Shown: piece after piece, positions 28,454 to 36,910 of the stretch | Position numbering within the stretch: the stretch's first letter is position 1 | How the letters are laid out: every line of letters begins with the position of its first letter | DNA from: Vibrio sp. CB1-14 | Lineage (GTDB): Bacteria > Pseudomonadota > Gammaproteobacteria > Enterobacterales > Vibrionaceae | Reading direction: 5' to 3' | DNA length: 64,000 bases | Assembly (NCBI RefSeq): GCF_040412085.2 | Contig: NZ_CP115921.1 | Location: 1,740,653-1,804,652 of the forward strand | The notes under the pieces: model-generated | Database searches by the model: none | Told to the model about the DNA's origin: nothing | What the model saw: only the letters and a program-made list of their open reading frames with translations | Made by a program: the position numbers and the translations under genes

Positions 28454-29668
28454 ATGAACAGACATTGCATTAGACTTTTAACGTTTTCATTTACATTGAC
28501 GTGTTTTCCCGCCCTTGCCGCTGTCGAACTGTATAACCAAGAAGGTACAGAGCTTTCCGTTTACGGCGCTATTGCCGCGCAAGTGAGCCAATATGATTAT
28601 GACCAATCCTCTGCGATGGGAAGTCCTGAAGGTTATAACTACAACAGCGATATTGTTCACATTGAGGATCCAGGTTCTTACGTCGGTATCGACCTCTCTC
28701 ACCAAGTGGGTTCAATGCGTGGACTTGTAAAACTCGAGTGGGATGTGAACTTCGGTACACAGTCCGATACATCTGACGAGGCACTACAACAACGTCAAAC
28801 CTACGTTGGGTTTGCGCATGACGATTACGGCCAAGTGACCATCGGTAGACAAGAGAGTCCCTACATGAAAACCGATAAGGGCTATTACGCTTATTGGGCT
28901 GGCGGACTTAACATGATGCAATCAGATGAACTTGGCAGTCGTCGCACTGCTAATACCGTGGTTTGGTCAAAACAGACCGATAGCTTTTATTTGGGGCTTC
29001 AATACCAGGCGAGTAGGAATGTTGAACAAATTTCTTTCGGTAACGGGCTCAATTTTGGTTCCGTTTTTCAACCAACTGAAGACACGCCAAATATCTCAAT
29101 AGACAACGGCTTTGGTGTTGCCGCTACCTACACATTCGATTTTGGTACCTATGTGGCGCTTGCCTATAACCAAGCAAATAATATTAATGGTAAATTCATC
29201 GACTTACTGGGCATCCCTGATCCATCATTTAGCCTTGTCGCGAGCGATGCCAAAGTACAACAGTACGCTCTGGCGTTAGAGCATCACTTCTTTGACGGTC
29301 AGCTTTCTGTATCCGGACGCTATGAGCGCTTCAACGCGCAAGATGGCACTGCGGCACCCAGTTTCGATGGTACTACCGACAATATTGGTGTTGGTGCCAA
29401 CTGGTTTATCACCGATGCCGTGCGAGTTTACGGCAGCTATGAGTGGGCACTCGATAAGAACAACCTAACGCAAACCACAAATACTAAAGTGAGTATGATC
29501 AACGTCGGGGCAGCTTGGGCTCCGGTGCCTTGGGGGGAGCTGTACATGGAAGCCTACCACGATGATGTCACGCTAAATCAAACCCTAGATTGGCAATCAG
29601 GTGCTGCTCCGTCTGATTTTCGCGGTAACGCAACTCACATCTTCCTCGGTGCGGCCGTATTATTTTAG
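28454..29668 (+). CDS. General porin (tandem copy 2)
   Basis: A 404-aa paralogue of the preceding porin with a signal peptide ending near ALAA|VE, the same QTYVGFAHDDYGQVTIGRQE segment, the shared GYYAYW and GGLNMMQSDELGSRR stretches, and a terminal Phe (AAVLF). The ATG context is GAACGAATACATATG: the AAGGA of copy 1 has become AACGA, so the ribosome site is weaker and translation may be lower. Codon use and composition do not differ obviously from copy 1, so recent duplication in place is likely. Confidence 0.92.
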   Translation: MNRHCIRLLTFSFTLTCFPALAAVELYNQEGTELSVYGAIAAQVSQYDYDQSSAMGSPEGYNYNSDIVHIEDPGSYVGIDLSHQVGSMRGLVKLEWDVNFGTQSDTSDEALQQRQTYVGFAHDDYGQVTIGRQESPYMKTDKGYYAYWAGGLNMMQSDELGSRRTANTVVWSKQTDSFYLGLQYQASRNVEQISFGNGLNFGSVFQPTEDTPNISIDNGFGVAATYTFDFGTYVALAYNQANNINGKFIDLLGIPDPSFSLVASDAKVQQYALALEHHFFDGQLSVSGRYERFNAQDGTAAPSFDGTTDNIGVGANWFITDAVRVYGSYEWALDKNNLTQTTNTKVSMINVGAAWAPVPWGELYMEAYHDDVTLNQTLDWQSGAAPSDFRGNATHIFLGAAVLF

Positions 29669-29702
29669 CCATCTCAACCTCTAGAGACTAAACACAGCCA
29701 CT

Positions 29703-29735
29703 AAGGTGCTTGATGATCATATCAAGCACCTTGCT
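29703..29735 (+). terminator. Hairpin after porin 2
   Basis: AAGGTGCTTGAT pairs with ATCAAGCACCTT around a 6-nt loop, a 12-bp perfect stem; the 3' T-run is poor. Confidence 0.6.
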
Positions 29736-29829
29736 TCGATAATTTCGACACTAAAAGACGAACAATGGATGGCAAATCGAGTTACAAAGCTTACAATGCA
29801 CCATCAAATACATAGCTAGATGACTCACC

Positions 29830-30276
29830 ATGATTCCTGATTACACATTCGATACCCTCAACACCATGCCACGACAAGAACTTGAAGAATTTGCTGCGCG
29901 TATGATAAGCCGCATGGTACCCGAGGACGTAATGACCGAGCTGTTCACCTTCGAGCAAGAAGAAGTGGATAACGAAGAACGTATGCTAGCAACCCAGCTT
30001 GACGCCATTTTAAGAATGACCGCGATTGCTCTGTGTGAGATTCAACAAGCATTTGACGATTCAGACAATGCTATCCAGAACAGTGAGCGTATGACGCGTC
30101 TCGTCTTATGGCACTTCTACTCCGTGTCATTCAACCTTGAAAAAGCGATCCCGTTGCAGACCCACTGTAACCACGTCGAAGTGTTGCTGAATAACCGACC
30201 TAAAGACGTACTAGGCTGGGTAAAGGAACTGAATGACTTGTTGCACTCTTACGCAGAGATCAACACTGAAAACTAA
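29830..30276 (+). CDS. Unknown helical cytoplasmic protein, 148 aa
   Basis: No family is recognised. The protein is acidic and almost wholly alpha-helical by its pattern (EELEEFAARMISRM, then long helices with heptad-like hydrophobics). There is no signal peptide, membrane segment or catalytic motif. It could be a small adaptor or chaperone-like protein. It is followed 123 bp later by a gene for a low-complexity protein in the same orientation; whether the two are functionally linked is not shown. Confidence 0.6.
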   Translation: MIPDYTFDTLNTMPRQELEEFAARMISRMVPEDVMTELFTFEQEEVDNEERMLATQLDAILRMTAIALCEIQQAFDDSDNAIQNSERMTRLVLWHFYSVSFNLEKAIPLQTHCNHVEVLLNNRPKDVLGWVKELNDLLHSYAEINTEN

Positions 30277-30335
30277 ACATCAACTGTTCGGTAAAACCTA
30301 GATTCTGAGCAAATCTCTCCTAACCTATTTTGAGT

Positions 30336-30365
30336 GATGTTGTTGCATATCGTGATAACAACATC
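30336..30365. promoter_or_regulatory. 9-bp inverted repeat upstream of the Gln/Gly-rich protein gene
   Basis: GATGTTGTT and AACAACATC form a perfect 9-bp dyad with a 12-bp spacer, ending 34 bp before the next start codon. No T-run follows, so it is more likely an operator or leader hairpin than a terminator. Confidence 0.4.
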
Positions 30366-30399
30366 AATTCATAACAAGTCGTTAGGGAGACGTTATACA

Positions 30400-31107
30400 A
30401 TGTATTCAGATTTGCTTGAACCTCAGCCGCAGCAGAAAAAGAAACAACATCAACCATCGATCACCCAGCGACGTGCGGCTTCCACGAAGGCTTTGTCGGA
30501 TCAGCGCAGCAATTCTGAACAACCCAACGTAGCTCAGCGTCAACCCAACCTCCAAGATAATCGTCTACTCCACGCTGCGAACTCTCCCATCCAACACCAT
30601 TCTAAACAAAGTTCCCAACCACACACTCCAACAACCAACGTGATGCAACGAGCGAAAGTGCCTGATGGCTTCGATCCCGATGCTTGGGAGAGCCTCCCCT
30701 CTCATGCTCAAGCTGTTTATAAGCTCATCGCACAATCACCTAACTTCGACATACTTCGACACGACATGGGTGAGAACAAACTCATTGCAGAATGTGCAAA
30801 CCTGGGTATGGCTCTTGAACTTGCTGAAAGGTCGGTCAAATCGCTGACCGATTACGCCACTATGGTGAACAAAAACGCAGCCAAAGCAAAAGCAAAAGCA
30901 GTCGCTAAACAAGCTGTAGGGTTTGGTGTCGGTGTCGGTACGTCATATGGTAGCATGGCTCTCAAACCCGTCGCAAATGGCGTTGGTAACCATTTGGCGG
31001 GCTACGCAATCAAGCAAGGTGTTAGTGGAACCGGAGTAGGCGTCAAAAAAGGCAGCCAATGGGCTGCTGGCAAACTTGCCAGCAAAAAAGTTGGTTCTGC
31101 AAAGTGA
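30400..31107 (+). CDS. Unknown protein: disordered Gln-rich N-terminus, Gly/Ala/Lys-rich C-terminus
   Basis: ATG 30400 (GGGAG upstream) gives 235 aa; the longer frame adds 22 unsupported residues. Residues 1-85 are Gln/Ser/Pro/His-rich and probably disordered. A compact helical core (about 90-155) begins VMQRAKVPDGFDPDAWESLP. A short repeat AKAKAKAVAKQ leads into a Gly-rich tail (VGFGVGVGTSYG ... SQWAAGKLASKK) that is cationic and semi-hydrophobic. It has no signal peptide. The layout recalls secreted or injected effectors and pore-forming tails, but I cannot place it in a family and no secretion genes are adjacent. Confidence 0.6.
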   Translation: MYSDLLEPQPQQKKKQHQPSITQRRAASTKALSDQRSNSEQPNVAQRQPNLQDNRLLHAANSPIQHHSKQSSQPHTPTTNVMQRAKVPDGFDPDAWESLPSHAQAVYKLIAQSPNFDILRHDMGENKLIAECANLGMALELAERSVKSLTDYATMVNKNAAKAKAKAVAKQAVGFGVGVGTSYGSMALKPVANGVGNHLAGYAIKQGVSGTGVGVKKGSQWAAGKLASKKVGSAK

Positions 31108-31322
31108 GACCAGACTTCGTAGCGTCCTCAAAGACATCGGCCTTGCCTATGTACTATTTAACAACTGTAGGTTTGGCAATGAAGATAAAATCATACAAGT
31201 GAAGAACGCCATGTTGAGCTCACATACTATTGTTCAACACGCGGTCGACCATATATGCACCCAAAGATAATCAAGAATACCCTTCAAACGGCAATCGATG
31301 CCGCTCATTCGGCTTCTAAACC

Positions 31323-31703
31323 TCAATCCGTTAACCATTCAATGGCGTCTTGGTAGTTGCCAAAAGATGCCATGTCTCCAGCAATAAACCAGCTACCTAT
31401 TTTACTCGCGAGTTCCTGCCAGTTTTTGTCACCGTAAATCGCGATCTTTTCTATGTTGAAGCCTAGTTTTAACCCTAACTGAAAATCATCCCAGGCGGCT
31501 CTTAACTCCCAGCCAGAAAACTCGGTAATGTCGACCAGCATTTTCATGTGCTTGGCAGATATCCCCTGCAAACTCGACTCAAGTACTGGCGTTATCGCTT
31601 GGTAGTCTTCATGAGTAAGCTTGCCTGTTGCCTTGAGAATTAGCAGTGATTCGCCTTCAATGCGCTCTATTCCAATCGTAATTCCGTGACGTTGTGTGTT
31701 CAT
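31323..31703 (-). CDS. SpoIIAA-like (STAS-type) protein
   Basis: A 126-aa cytoplasmic protein of the SpoIIAA-like family (PF11964). It shows the family pattern GESLLILKATGKLTHEDYQAITPVLE, MLVDITEFSGWELRAAWDD and a C-terminal FGNYQDAIEWL helix. The fold resembles anti-sigma antagonists, but there is no equivalent of the phosphorylated Ser and no partner kinase nearby. The function of the family is open. It stands alone. Confidence 0.82.
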   Translation of the reverse strand: MNTQRHGITIGIERIEGESLLILKATGKLTHEDYQAITPVLESSLQGISAKHMKMLVDITEFSGWELRAAWDDFQLGLKLGFNIEKIAIYGDKNWQELASKIGSWFIAGDMASFGNYQDAIEWLTD

Positions 31704-31974
31704 AGTTTTCCCCTACGCTTCCATCACCTGATTAAACAATAGAGTAAATCTGAAATGAAAATGTTGAAGTCACAACCAAACTTCACCAAATCCTTATGAA
31801 AGAGTGCAAAAAGCTAAAACGTACGATAGCTGTTCATAAGAGGCTGTTAGTTTTCGCCCGCTAAATACGGCAACTTTTCATACCAACATTAACCTTATTA
31901 AGAACCGCATTTATACCTACAATGATGATGTGACAAATCGTAAAACATAACATTAACAAGACCTATAACTAACC

Positions 31975-32358
31975 ATGAACTATAAAGCTCAGCAACTCCT
32001 ACAGCATCTTTGTTCTCAATACGACCAAATTTCAACAAAATATCAGTCAGAACCATTTCCGGTTTTTGCCGAAACATTTGAAAGTGAATATGGTCATTGC
32101 TTAGTGAGAAGCCCAGCGGGAAGTCACCGTTTTAGTATTGTTTCAGTGAATTTTGTCCCTTCAGCTAGAGGACAAGGTGTGCTCACGCAGTTTATTCACT
32201 ACATTAAAAATAACCCCTACCACTACCAAGGGGTAGAAGTAGAGATTATCGAAAACCAATGCCTGGCTAAAAAGCTTCTTTCGCTTGGCTGGGAGTACAA
32301 ATCGGTCTTTAATCGGTGGTTTTGTTCAAAGACGCCTAGTTTGATTAAGCATTTCTAA
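31975..32358 (+). CDS. GNAT-like acetyltransferase-related protein
   Basis: A 127-aa protein with a strand followed by VNFVPSARGQGVLTQFIHYI, which fits motif A of GNAT enzymes (the RGQGV loop binds the acetyl-CoA pyrophosphate), then VEVEIIENQCLAKKLLSLGWEY, which fits motif B. The protein is shorter than many GNATs, but all core elements seem present. No clear ribosome site. The acceptor substrate is unknown. It is convergent with guaC. Confidence 0.7.
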   Translation: MNYKAQQLLQHLCSQYDQISTKYQSEPFPVFAETFESEYGHCLVRSPAGSHRFSIVSVNFVPSARGQGVLTQFIHYIKNNPYHYQGVEVEIIENQCLAKKLLSLGWEYKSVFNRWFCSKTPSLIKHF

Positions 32359-32400
32359 AGATGTTCTATTGCGTTTGTTCAACAAGAATTTAAGCAAAAA

Positions 32401-32430
32401 AAAGAGCCGCTAATCAGCGGCTCTTTTTAG
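32401..32430. terminator. Terminator between the GNAT-like gene and guaC
   Basis: AAAGAGCCGCT pairs with AGCGGCTCTTT around a 4-nt loop, flanked by A and T runs; it works in both directions. Confidence 0.9.
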
Positions 32431-32466
32431 ATATCTAACTAAGAGTAGTTGCTAGCCAATAGCTAT

Positions 32467-33510
32467 TTACTCTTTACCAAATACGTTGTTCTCTTGCTCT
32501 TGTACACGGATGAACGTGGTACGCTTAGTAAGCTCTTTAAGCTTAGCTGCACCTACGTAAGTACAAGTAGAGCGCACACCACCAAGAATATCGGAGATGG
32601 TGTCGTTTACATCACCACGGTATGGAAGTAGTACAGTTTTACCTTCTGCCGCGCGGTACTGAGCAACGCCGCCAGAGTGCTTGTCCATTGCTGATTGAGA
32701 AGACATGCCGTAGAACTTCATGAATTTCTCGCCGTCTTTTTCAAACACTTCGCCGCCAGATTGCTCGTGGCCTGCTAGCATACCGCCAAGCATGACGAAA
32801 TCTGCACCGCCACCAAATGCTTTAGCGACGTCACCCGCACATGCACAGCCACCGTCACCGATGATCATGCCGCCAAGGCCGTGTGCTGCGTCTGCACATT
32901 CAATGATTGCAGAAAGCTGAGGGTAACCAACACCAGTTTTAACACGTGTAGTACATACAGAGCCTGGGCCAATACCAACTTTAACGATATCAGCACCCGC
33001 TAGGATTAGCTCTTCACACATGTCGCCAGTGACAACGTTACCTGCAGAGATAGTCTTGTTTGGGAACTCTGCACGAACTTTTTGTACGTACTCAACAAGG
33101 TGCTCTGAGTAACCGTTCGCGATGTCGATACAGATAAACTCTAGATCTTCGCTAAGCGCTAGGATTTCTTTAGTTTTCTCGAAATCACGCTCAGACGTAC
33201 CCGTTGATACGAATACTTTGTTTAGCGTCTCTTTTGATGCGCCTTTAACGAACTCTGCCCACTGCTCAACAGTGTAGTGTTTGTGCATAGCTGTCATTAC
33301 GCCGTGCTGCGCAAGAGCCGTTGCCATTTCAAAACTACCCACTGAATCCATATTTGCAGCGATAACTGGTGTACCAGACCATTGACGACCACTGTGCTTG
33401 AATGTAAAATCGCGCGTTAAATTTACTTGAGAACGACTTTTCAGTGTTGAACGCTTAGGGCGAAACAGTACATCTTTAAAGCCTAACTTAAGTTCTTGTT
33501 CGATACGCAT
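32467..33510 (-). CDS. guaC: GMP reductase
   Basis: A cytoplasmic IMPDH/GMPR-family barrel reducing GMP to IMP with NADPH and releasing ammonia. The protein is 347 aa, the same length as E. coli GuaC. The catalytic Cys186 lies in [21 protein letters not shown] (substrate-side loop), the [26 protein letters not shown] phosphate-binding region, YGMSSQSAM and the C-terminal YRGDVNDTI follow in order. GAGGAATTTTTAC precedes the ATG. The upstream region is long and structured with a PurR box and a terminator-type hairpin, which suggests tight control by purines. Confidence 0.96.
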   Translation of the reverse strand: MRIEQELKLGFKDVLFRPKRSTLKSRSQVNLTRDFTFKHSGRQWSGTPVIAANMDSVGSFEMATALAQHGVMTAMHKHYTVEQWAEFVKGASKETLNKVFVSTGTSERDFEKTKEILALSEDLEFICIDIANGYSEHLVEYVQKVRAEFPNKTISAGNVVTGDMCEELILAGADIVKVGIGPGSVCTTRVKTGVGYPQLSAIIECADAAHGLGGMIIGDGGCACAGDVAKAFGGGADFVMLGGMLAGHEQSGGEVFEKDGEKFMKFYGMSSQSAMDKHSGGVAQYRAAEGKTVLLPYRGDVNDTISDILGGVRSTCTYVGAAKLKELTKRTTFIRVQEQENNVFGKE

Positions 33511-33563
33511 TGTAAAAATTCCTCGATTTATTAGTACATGTTCCAGTGGGCATATGTCTAAAC

Positions 33564-33656
33564 ATAATGCGTTGGCTTTCCGTTGGCAGACGGTTCACCT
33601 TTCTTCGGACACAAAAAAACCGGAGCGTTGGCAGACGCTCCGGTTTTCAGCATTAT
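33564..33656 (-). ncRNA. Candidate structured leader RNA of guaC (three-way junction)
   Basis: ATAATGC (33564-33570) and GCATTAT (33650-33656) can close a stem around two hairpins that share an identical 12-nt tip, CGTTGGCAGACG (33581-33592 and 33626-33637 on the plus strand). The larger hairpin is followed by a T-run on the guaC strand and is an intrinsic terminator. It does not carry the conserved core of known purine riboswitches. The structure is predicted by eye. Confidence 0.4.
33613..33648 (-). terminator. Terminator-type hairpin within the guaC leader
   Basis: ACCGGAGCGT pairs with ACGCTCCGGT around a 6-nt loop, with U7 on the guaC strand. It lies about 103-138 bp before the guaC start codon and downstream of the candidate promoter, so it is either an attenuator for guaC or the terminator of upstream transcription. 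Confidence 0.7.
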
Positions 33657-33830
33657 AGGTCGCGAAAACTTTCTCGCAAGACTGATATTACAATTTTTTG
33701 TGGTACTATTCCGAAAAGCTACAAATTCGCCCGCAGCAAAATCTCCCGCCCTCTCAAATAAACCATCAATTTTCCCATAAATCAGGCAGTTAAGAAAAAC
33801 CACCCTACATATTCCCACTCTAAACTTCCA

Positions 33831-33846
33831 AAGCAAACGTTTATCT
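33831..33846. promoter_or_regulatory. PurR-like operator upstream of guaC
   Basis: AAGCAAACGTTTATCT keeps the central GCAAACGTTT of the PurR box and matches the consensus at all but one defined position. It overlaps the -10/+1 zone of the candidate promoter. Confidence 0.65.
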
Positions 33847-33966
33847 ATTGATGAAAATCTCATCGTTCAACACAAATCCAAGCAAAAACCTGTCATTTTA
33901 GCGCTCAAAAATCACTCAAAGCCTCTTTAAAAAGATCGTTTTTTTGAAAAAATCTTGCTGAATTTC

Positions 33967-35493
33967 TCAATCCCACCACTTTTTCGCACTACAAACGTAA
34001 CGAATATCATTCAGCACATCAGAAGCCAACATGCCAACTTCTCCTTTCATCCGCGCATTTCTATCCGCCGCGCAGCTATGAACGAGTGTTCCAAGAACTG
34101 CAGCTTTAAAAACAGGGTAGCCCTGAGCCAAGAGTGAAGCGATGACACCCGCAAGCACATCTCCCATTCCTCCCGTTGCCATTCCCGGATTCCCAGCATG
34201 GCAAACAACGGTCGTTGAGCCATCGCAAATAATGGTTCCAGCACCTTTGAGCACAACAACGCCACCAAACTTTTGCTGCAAGTGGCGCGCGGCAGAAAAA
34301 CGATCGTGTTCAATCTGGGTGCTTGTGATACCTAATAGTCTTGCGGCTTCACCTGGGTGGGGCGTTAATACTCGGTTGTCCATATGCTCTAGGGCAACAC
34401 TTAACCAATAAAGACCATCGGCATCGACAACCATTGGCTTATTGAACTTGGTGCTAAGTTGCATGGCGGATTTATAAACACTCTCTCCCCAATGATTCCG
34501 TCCAAGGCCTGGACCTATGCATAGCGCGCTCGCCCAATGCGATCGCTGCTCAAGCAAAACAGAATCCGCCGCGCTGCCACTAACCATAGCCTCAGGAAGC
34601 AAAGCACGAATAGCCAAACAACTCTCCGGATGCACATAGGTTGCTGCTAAGCCCGCTCCTGATTTTAAAGCCGCACAAGAAGCAAGATAGGCTGCGCCGC
34701 TCATTCCATCGTTTCCCCCAACGACAAGCACACTACCTTGTCTTCCCTTGTGGGTATCACGCGCTTTTGCTTTCAATATCTCAAGCCAAGGCGATTGCGC
34801 TAGTAACGCGTTTGCTGTGTTTTGCTTTGCAAATACCTCATCGACACCTAGACCTGCAAAGCTCAGCACACCAGTGTGAGCTCTTGCACTCCCTGTCACT
34901 AAACCTTGCTTCACACCAATAAAGGTGACCGTGTAGTCAGCGACAATCGCGCTACCCGACACTGCGCCAGTATCCGTGTTTAACCCACTTGGTGTGTCTA
35001 TCGCGACTATTGGCACTTTCGCTTGATTAAGGCGTTCGATAAGGTGAGCAAAATAAGGCCTGACCTCGCCTTTAATCCCGGTGCCTAGCAGTCCATCAAC
35101 AATCACATCCACCGAACTCGGAACCGTATTTTGCTCAGAGCTCATCACCCCGCCCGCTTTAACGAACGCATCATGCGCAGTAGCAGCATCCCCTTTCAAC
35201 TCCTTTTCAGAGCCTACCTGCCAAAGAGTCACTGCAAGATCACGCTCAAGAGCAAGCTTACCGACAACATAACCATCCCCGCCGTTATTGCCCTTTCCAC
35301 AGCAAATCAGGATGTGTTTAACGTTTGGGTATCGATGAAGTAGCTCATCAAAAACAGCTTGGCCTGCGCGCAGCATCAGGGAATACATGTCAACATGACA
35401 TGCTCGCGCTGCAAGCACTTCGCCTTCACGAACTTGATTGGAGGTATAGAGGTTCTCTGGGAGAGATGAATGACTTGAGGGTGTTGAAATCAT
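33967..35493 (-). CDS. nnr: Bifunctional NAD(P)H-hydrate repair enzyme Nnr
   Basis: A 508-aa fusion of an N-terminal epimerase (YjeF_N, about 1-220) and a C-terminal ADP-dependent dehydratase (YjeF_C, about 235-508) that repairs damaged NADHX/NADPHX. The epimerase shows CCGKGNNGGDGYVVGKLA (about 62-79) and the dehydratase shows VVGGNDGMSGAAYLA, CIGPGLGRN, VVDADGLYWL, LTPHPGEAARLL, VVLKGAGT and NPGMATGGMGDVLAG. ATG 35493 has AAGGGA at 6-nt spacing and is preferred to an in-frame ATG 36 codons upstream. In many enterics nnr lies next to tsaE; here it stands alone. Confidence 0.93.
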   Translation of the reverse strand: MISTPSSHSSLPENLYTSNQVREGEVLAARACHVDMYSLMLRAGQAVFDELLHRYPNVKHILICCGKGNNGGDGYVVGKLALERDLAVTLWQVGSEKELKGDAATAHDAFVKAGGVMSSEQNTVPSSVDVIVDGLLGTGIKGEVRPYFAHLIERLNQAKVPIVAIDTPSGLNTDTGAVSGSAIVADYTVTFIGVKQGLVTGSARAHTGVLSFAGLGVDEVFAKQNTANALLAQSPWLEILKAKARDTHKGRQGSVLVVGGNDGMSGAAYLASCAALKSGAGLAATYVHPESCLAIRALLPEAMVSGSAADSVLLEQRSHWASALCIGPGLGRNHWGESVYKSAMQLSTKFNKPMVVDADGLYWLSVALEHMDNRVLTPHPGEAARLLGITSTQIEHDRFSAARHLQQKFGGVVVLKGAGTIICDGSTTVVCHAGNPGMATGGMGDVLAGVIASLLAQGYPVFKAAVLGTLVHSCAADRNARMKGEVGMLASDVLNDIRYVCSAKKWWD

Positions 35494-35618
35494 AGCGCGT
35501 CCCTTTTCTGTGCTTGCATCAACAAGCGTATCAGAGAGTCCGCGCTGTAACTGTGAACTAGAGTGAGTGAACGCGAAATTAGAAACGCTCGCTGCACACA
35601 TCTCATAGTAAGAATTAG

Positions 35619-35861
35619 CTAATACTGAGGCCAGAATATATGAAGAGCAAAACGAAGGACGATAGCAAAGATGATCAACGCGACTCCGAGCCTGTAACGC
35701 TTGTATTCAGCGACACTCATTGGAACACGTTTATAAAACATGGTCACCACACCTTTCCAGTCGTGGCTGCGGCGTCCGTATTGCACAATGCCAGTCAAAA
35801 TAAACAACGCACCGACTACCATTAGTGCTTTTTCCGTCCAGAATAGTCCTAACTCCATCAT
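35619..35861 (-). CDS. Small two-TM membrane protein
   Basis: 80 aa from ATG 35861 (AAGGAG about 11 nt upstream); a GTG four codons earlier (35873) is possible. Two hydrophobic segments at about 9-27 and 58-76 flank a basic loop (YGRRSHDWKGVVTMFYKR), a hairpin-like inner-membrane topology. No family is recognised. It starts 4 to 16 bp after the DUF6279 gene ends, so the two probably form an operon and may act together at the envelope. Confidence 0.7.
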   Translation of the reverse strand: MMELGLFWTEKALMVVGALFILTGIVQYGRRSHDWKGVVTMFYKRVPMSVAEYKRYRLGVALIIFAIVLRFALHIFWPQY

Positions 35862-35877
35862 AGGGATACTCACTCCT

Positions 35878-36798
35878 TTATATTAGTACCCGTTTAGTGT
35901 ATGCGGTAAGTGCAAGAATTTCTCTTGGACTATGGTCTAATGTCATTGAGGTCATTAAGTCTTTTGCGATATCACGCCAATCATCAATCTCAGAGGCCAA
36001 ATGCGCCTGCTGTTTGGCGTTAATGCTGTTGATCGCGAGAGCGATATATTTTCCGGCGAGCTGCTGATTGTGATCGATTTTCGCTTGAAGCTCTGGTGAG
36101 TAATAGCTGTCTGAGTCATTGAGGAAGCGTTGAAACTCTGGCTGATAGTAAGCGAGGTCATTACGCCGATTAAGAAGCTGTCGCATATAATAATTCATCT
36201 GCCTGCGATGCTCCTGCCAGTCGAACACCGTCACTTGCATATTAGACGCCCATTCTCTAGCAAAACCTTTTTGCTCATTCGTGACCGTCCCGAACCAGCG
36301 TTCAAAGTTCTCTTCAATACGCTCTTGATAGATTTCTCGAACATCATCGTCATTCATATCTTGATATTTATTTACGAACTCACGGTTCTTCTCTTCAAAG
36401 TTTTCGATAAGCTCCTTTACTTGCTCATCGCTCATTTGCTGAGTCAACGCATACAGTTCTGGAGTAACCTGCTCGACAAGTCTCTTAGTATGTGTCCTCA
36501 CATCATTCATTTGTTGCAGCACATAAGCGCTATCGACCTGCTTGGGATCTTTCGCGCGAATCGCCTCCAGTTGTTTTACGTATTGAGGAAGCTCGTTCTC
36601 TTTGTGCCATTGGCCGAGTAACAAAATCCGCTCACTTAGGATGTCTTCCTGACCGTCACTGAGCGTGACGTAATCATCAATATACTCAACTAGTAACCAA
36701 TCAAGGTTACTATAAAGAAATTTTGTTGTGCATCCGGTGATTACCAACAGCAATCCCACCAGCCATAGCCTTGATTTCCTGAACACTTTTCTCTCCAT
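35878..36798 (-). CDS. DUF6279 family lipoprotein
   Basis: 306 aa from ATG 36798, where the signal peptide ends in the lipobox ITGC (Cys about 23); the longer frame adds 12 residues. The mature protein begins YSNLDWLLVEYIDDYVTL, typical of DUF6279, and is otherwise helical and charged with a high content of Glu/Gln/Arg. Members are predicted outer-membrane or periplasmic lipoproteins of unknown function. The gene is followed closely by the small membrane protein gene. Confidence 0.82.
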   Translation of the reverse strand: MERKVFRKSRLWLVGLLLVITGCTTKFLYSNLDWLLVEYIDDYVTLSDGQEDILSERILLLGQWHKENELPQYVKQLEAIRAKDPKQVDSAYVLQQMNDVRTHTKRLVEQVTPELYALTQQMSDEQVKELIENFEEKNREFVNKYQDMNDDDVREIYQERIEENFERWFGTVTNEQKGFAREWASNMQVTVFDWQEHRRQMNYYMRQLLNRRNDLAYYQPEFQRFLNDSDSYYSPELQAKIDHNQQLAGKYIALAINSINAKQQAHLASEIDDWRDIAKDLMTSMTLDHSPREILALTAYTKRVLI

Positions 36799-36861
36799 GT
36801 CGAACGCAGATAAACTCAATTCCGTTATACGCACGATACATCAAGATTAGATTGAAAATAC

Positions 36862-36893
36862 AAAAAAACGCCCATTTTAGGGCGTTTTTTAAG
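36862..36893 (-). terminator. Terminator of the PTPS-like gene
   Basis: AAAAAACGCCC and GGGCGTTTTTT form the stem, with a T-run on the minus strand, just after the stop codon of the PTPS-like gene. Confidence 0.85.
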
Positions 36894-36910
36894 AAAAAAA
36901 AAGTCACTCT

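Larger units (their letters stand above)
33511..33966 (-). other. Long guaC leader/promoter region
   Basis: 456 bp separate guaC from the end of nnr. It holds a candidate promoter (TTGAAC-N17-TAGATA on the minus strand, about 33843-33871), a PurR box at 33831-33846, and a structured segment at 33564-33656. A 101-codon frame crosses the region but is judged non-coding because the promoter, operator and hairpin lie inside it. Confidence 0.6.

Noticed and set aside
31076..31270. 64-codon frame overlapping the end of the Gln/Gly-rich protein gene
   Set aside because: Most of it lies in a stretch without signals; it overlaps the supported gene in another frame and has no ribosome site.
33511..33720. 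Known purine riboswitch in the guaC leader
   Set aside because: The conserved junction residues and the P2/P3 loop sequences of the purine riboswitch are not present.
33558..33863. 101-codon frame on the minus strand upstream of guaC
   Set aside because: The promoter candidate, PurR box, terminator hairpin and repeated tips all lie within it, and it has no ribosome site, so it is treated as leader sequence.
36130..36621. 163-codon plus-strand frame inside the DUF6279 lipoprotein gene
   Set aside because: It lies wholly antisense to a supported gene and its Leu/Ile-rich translation shows no domain; it is a shadow frame.
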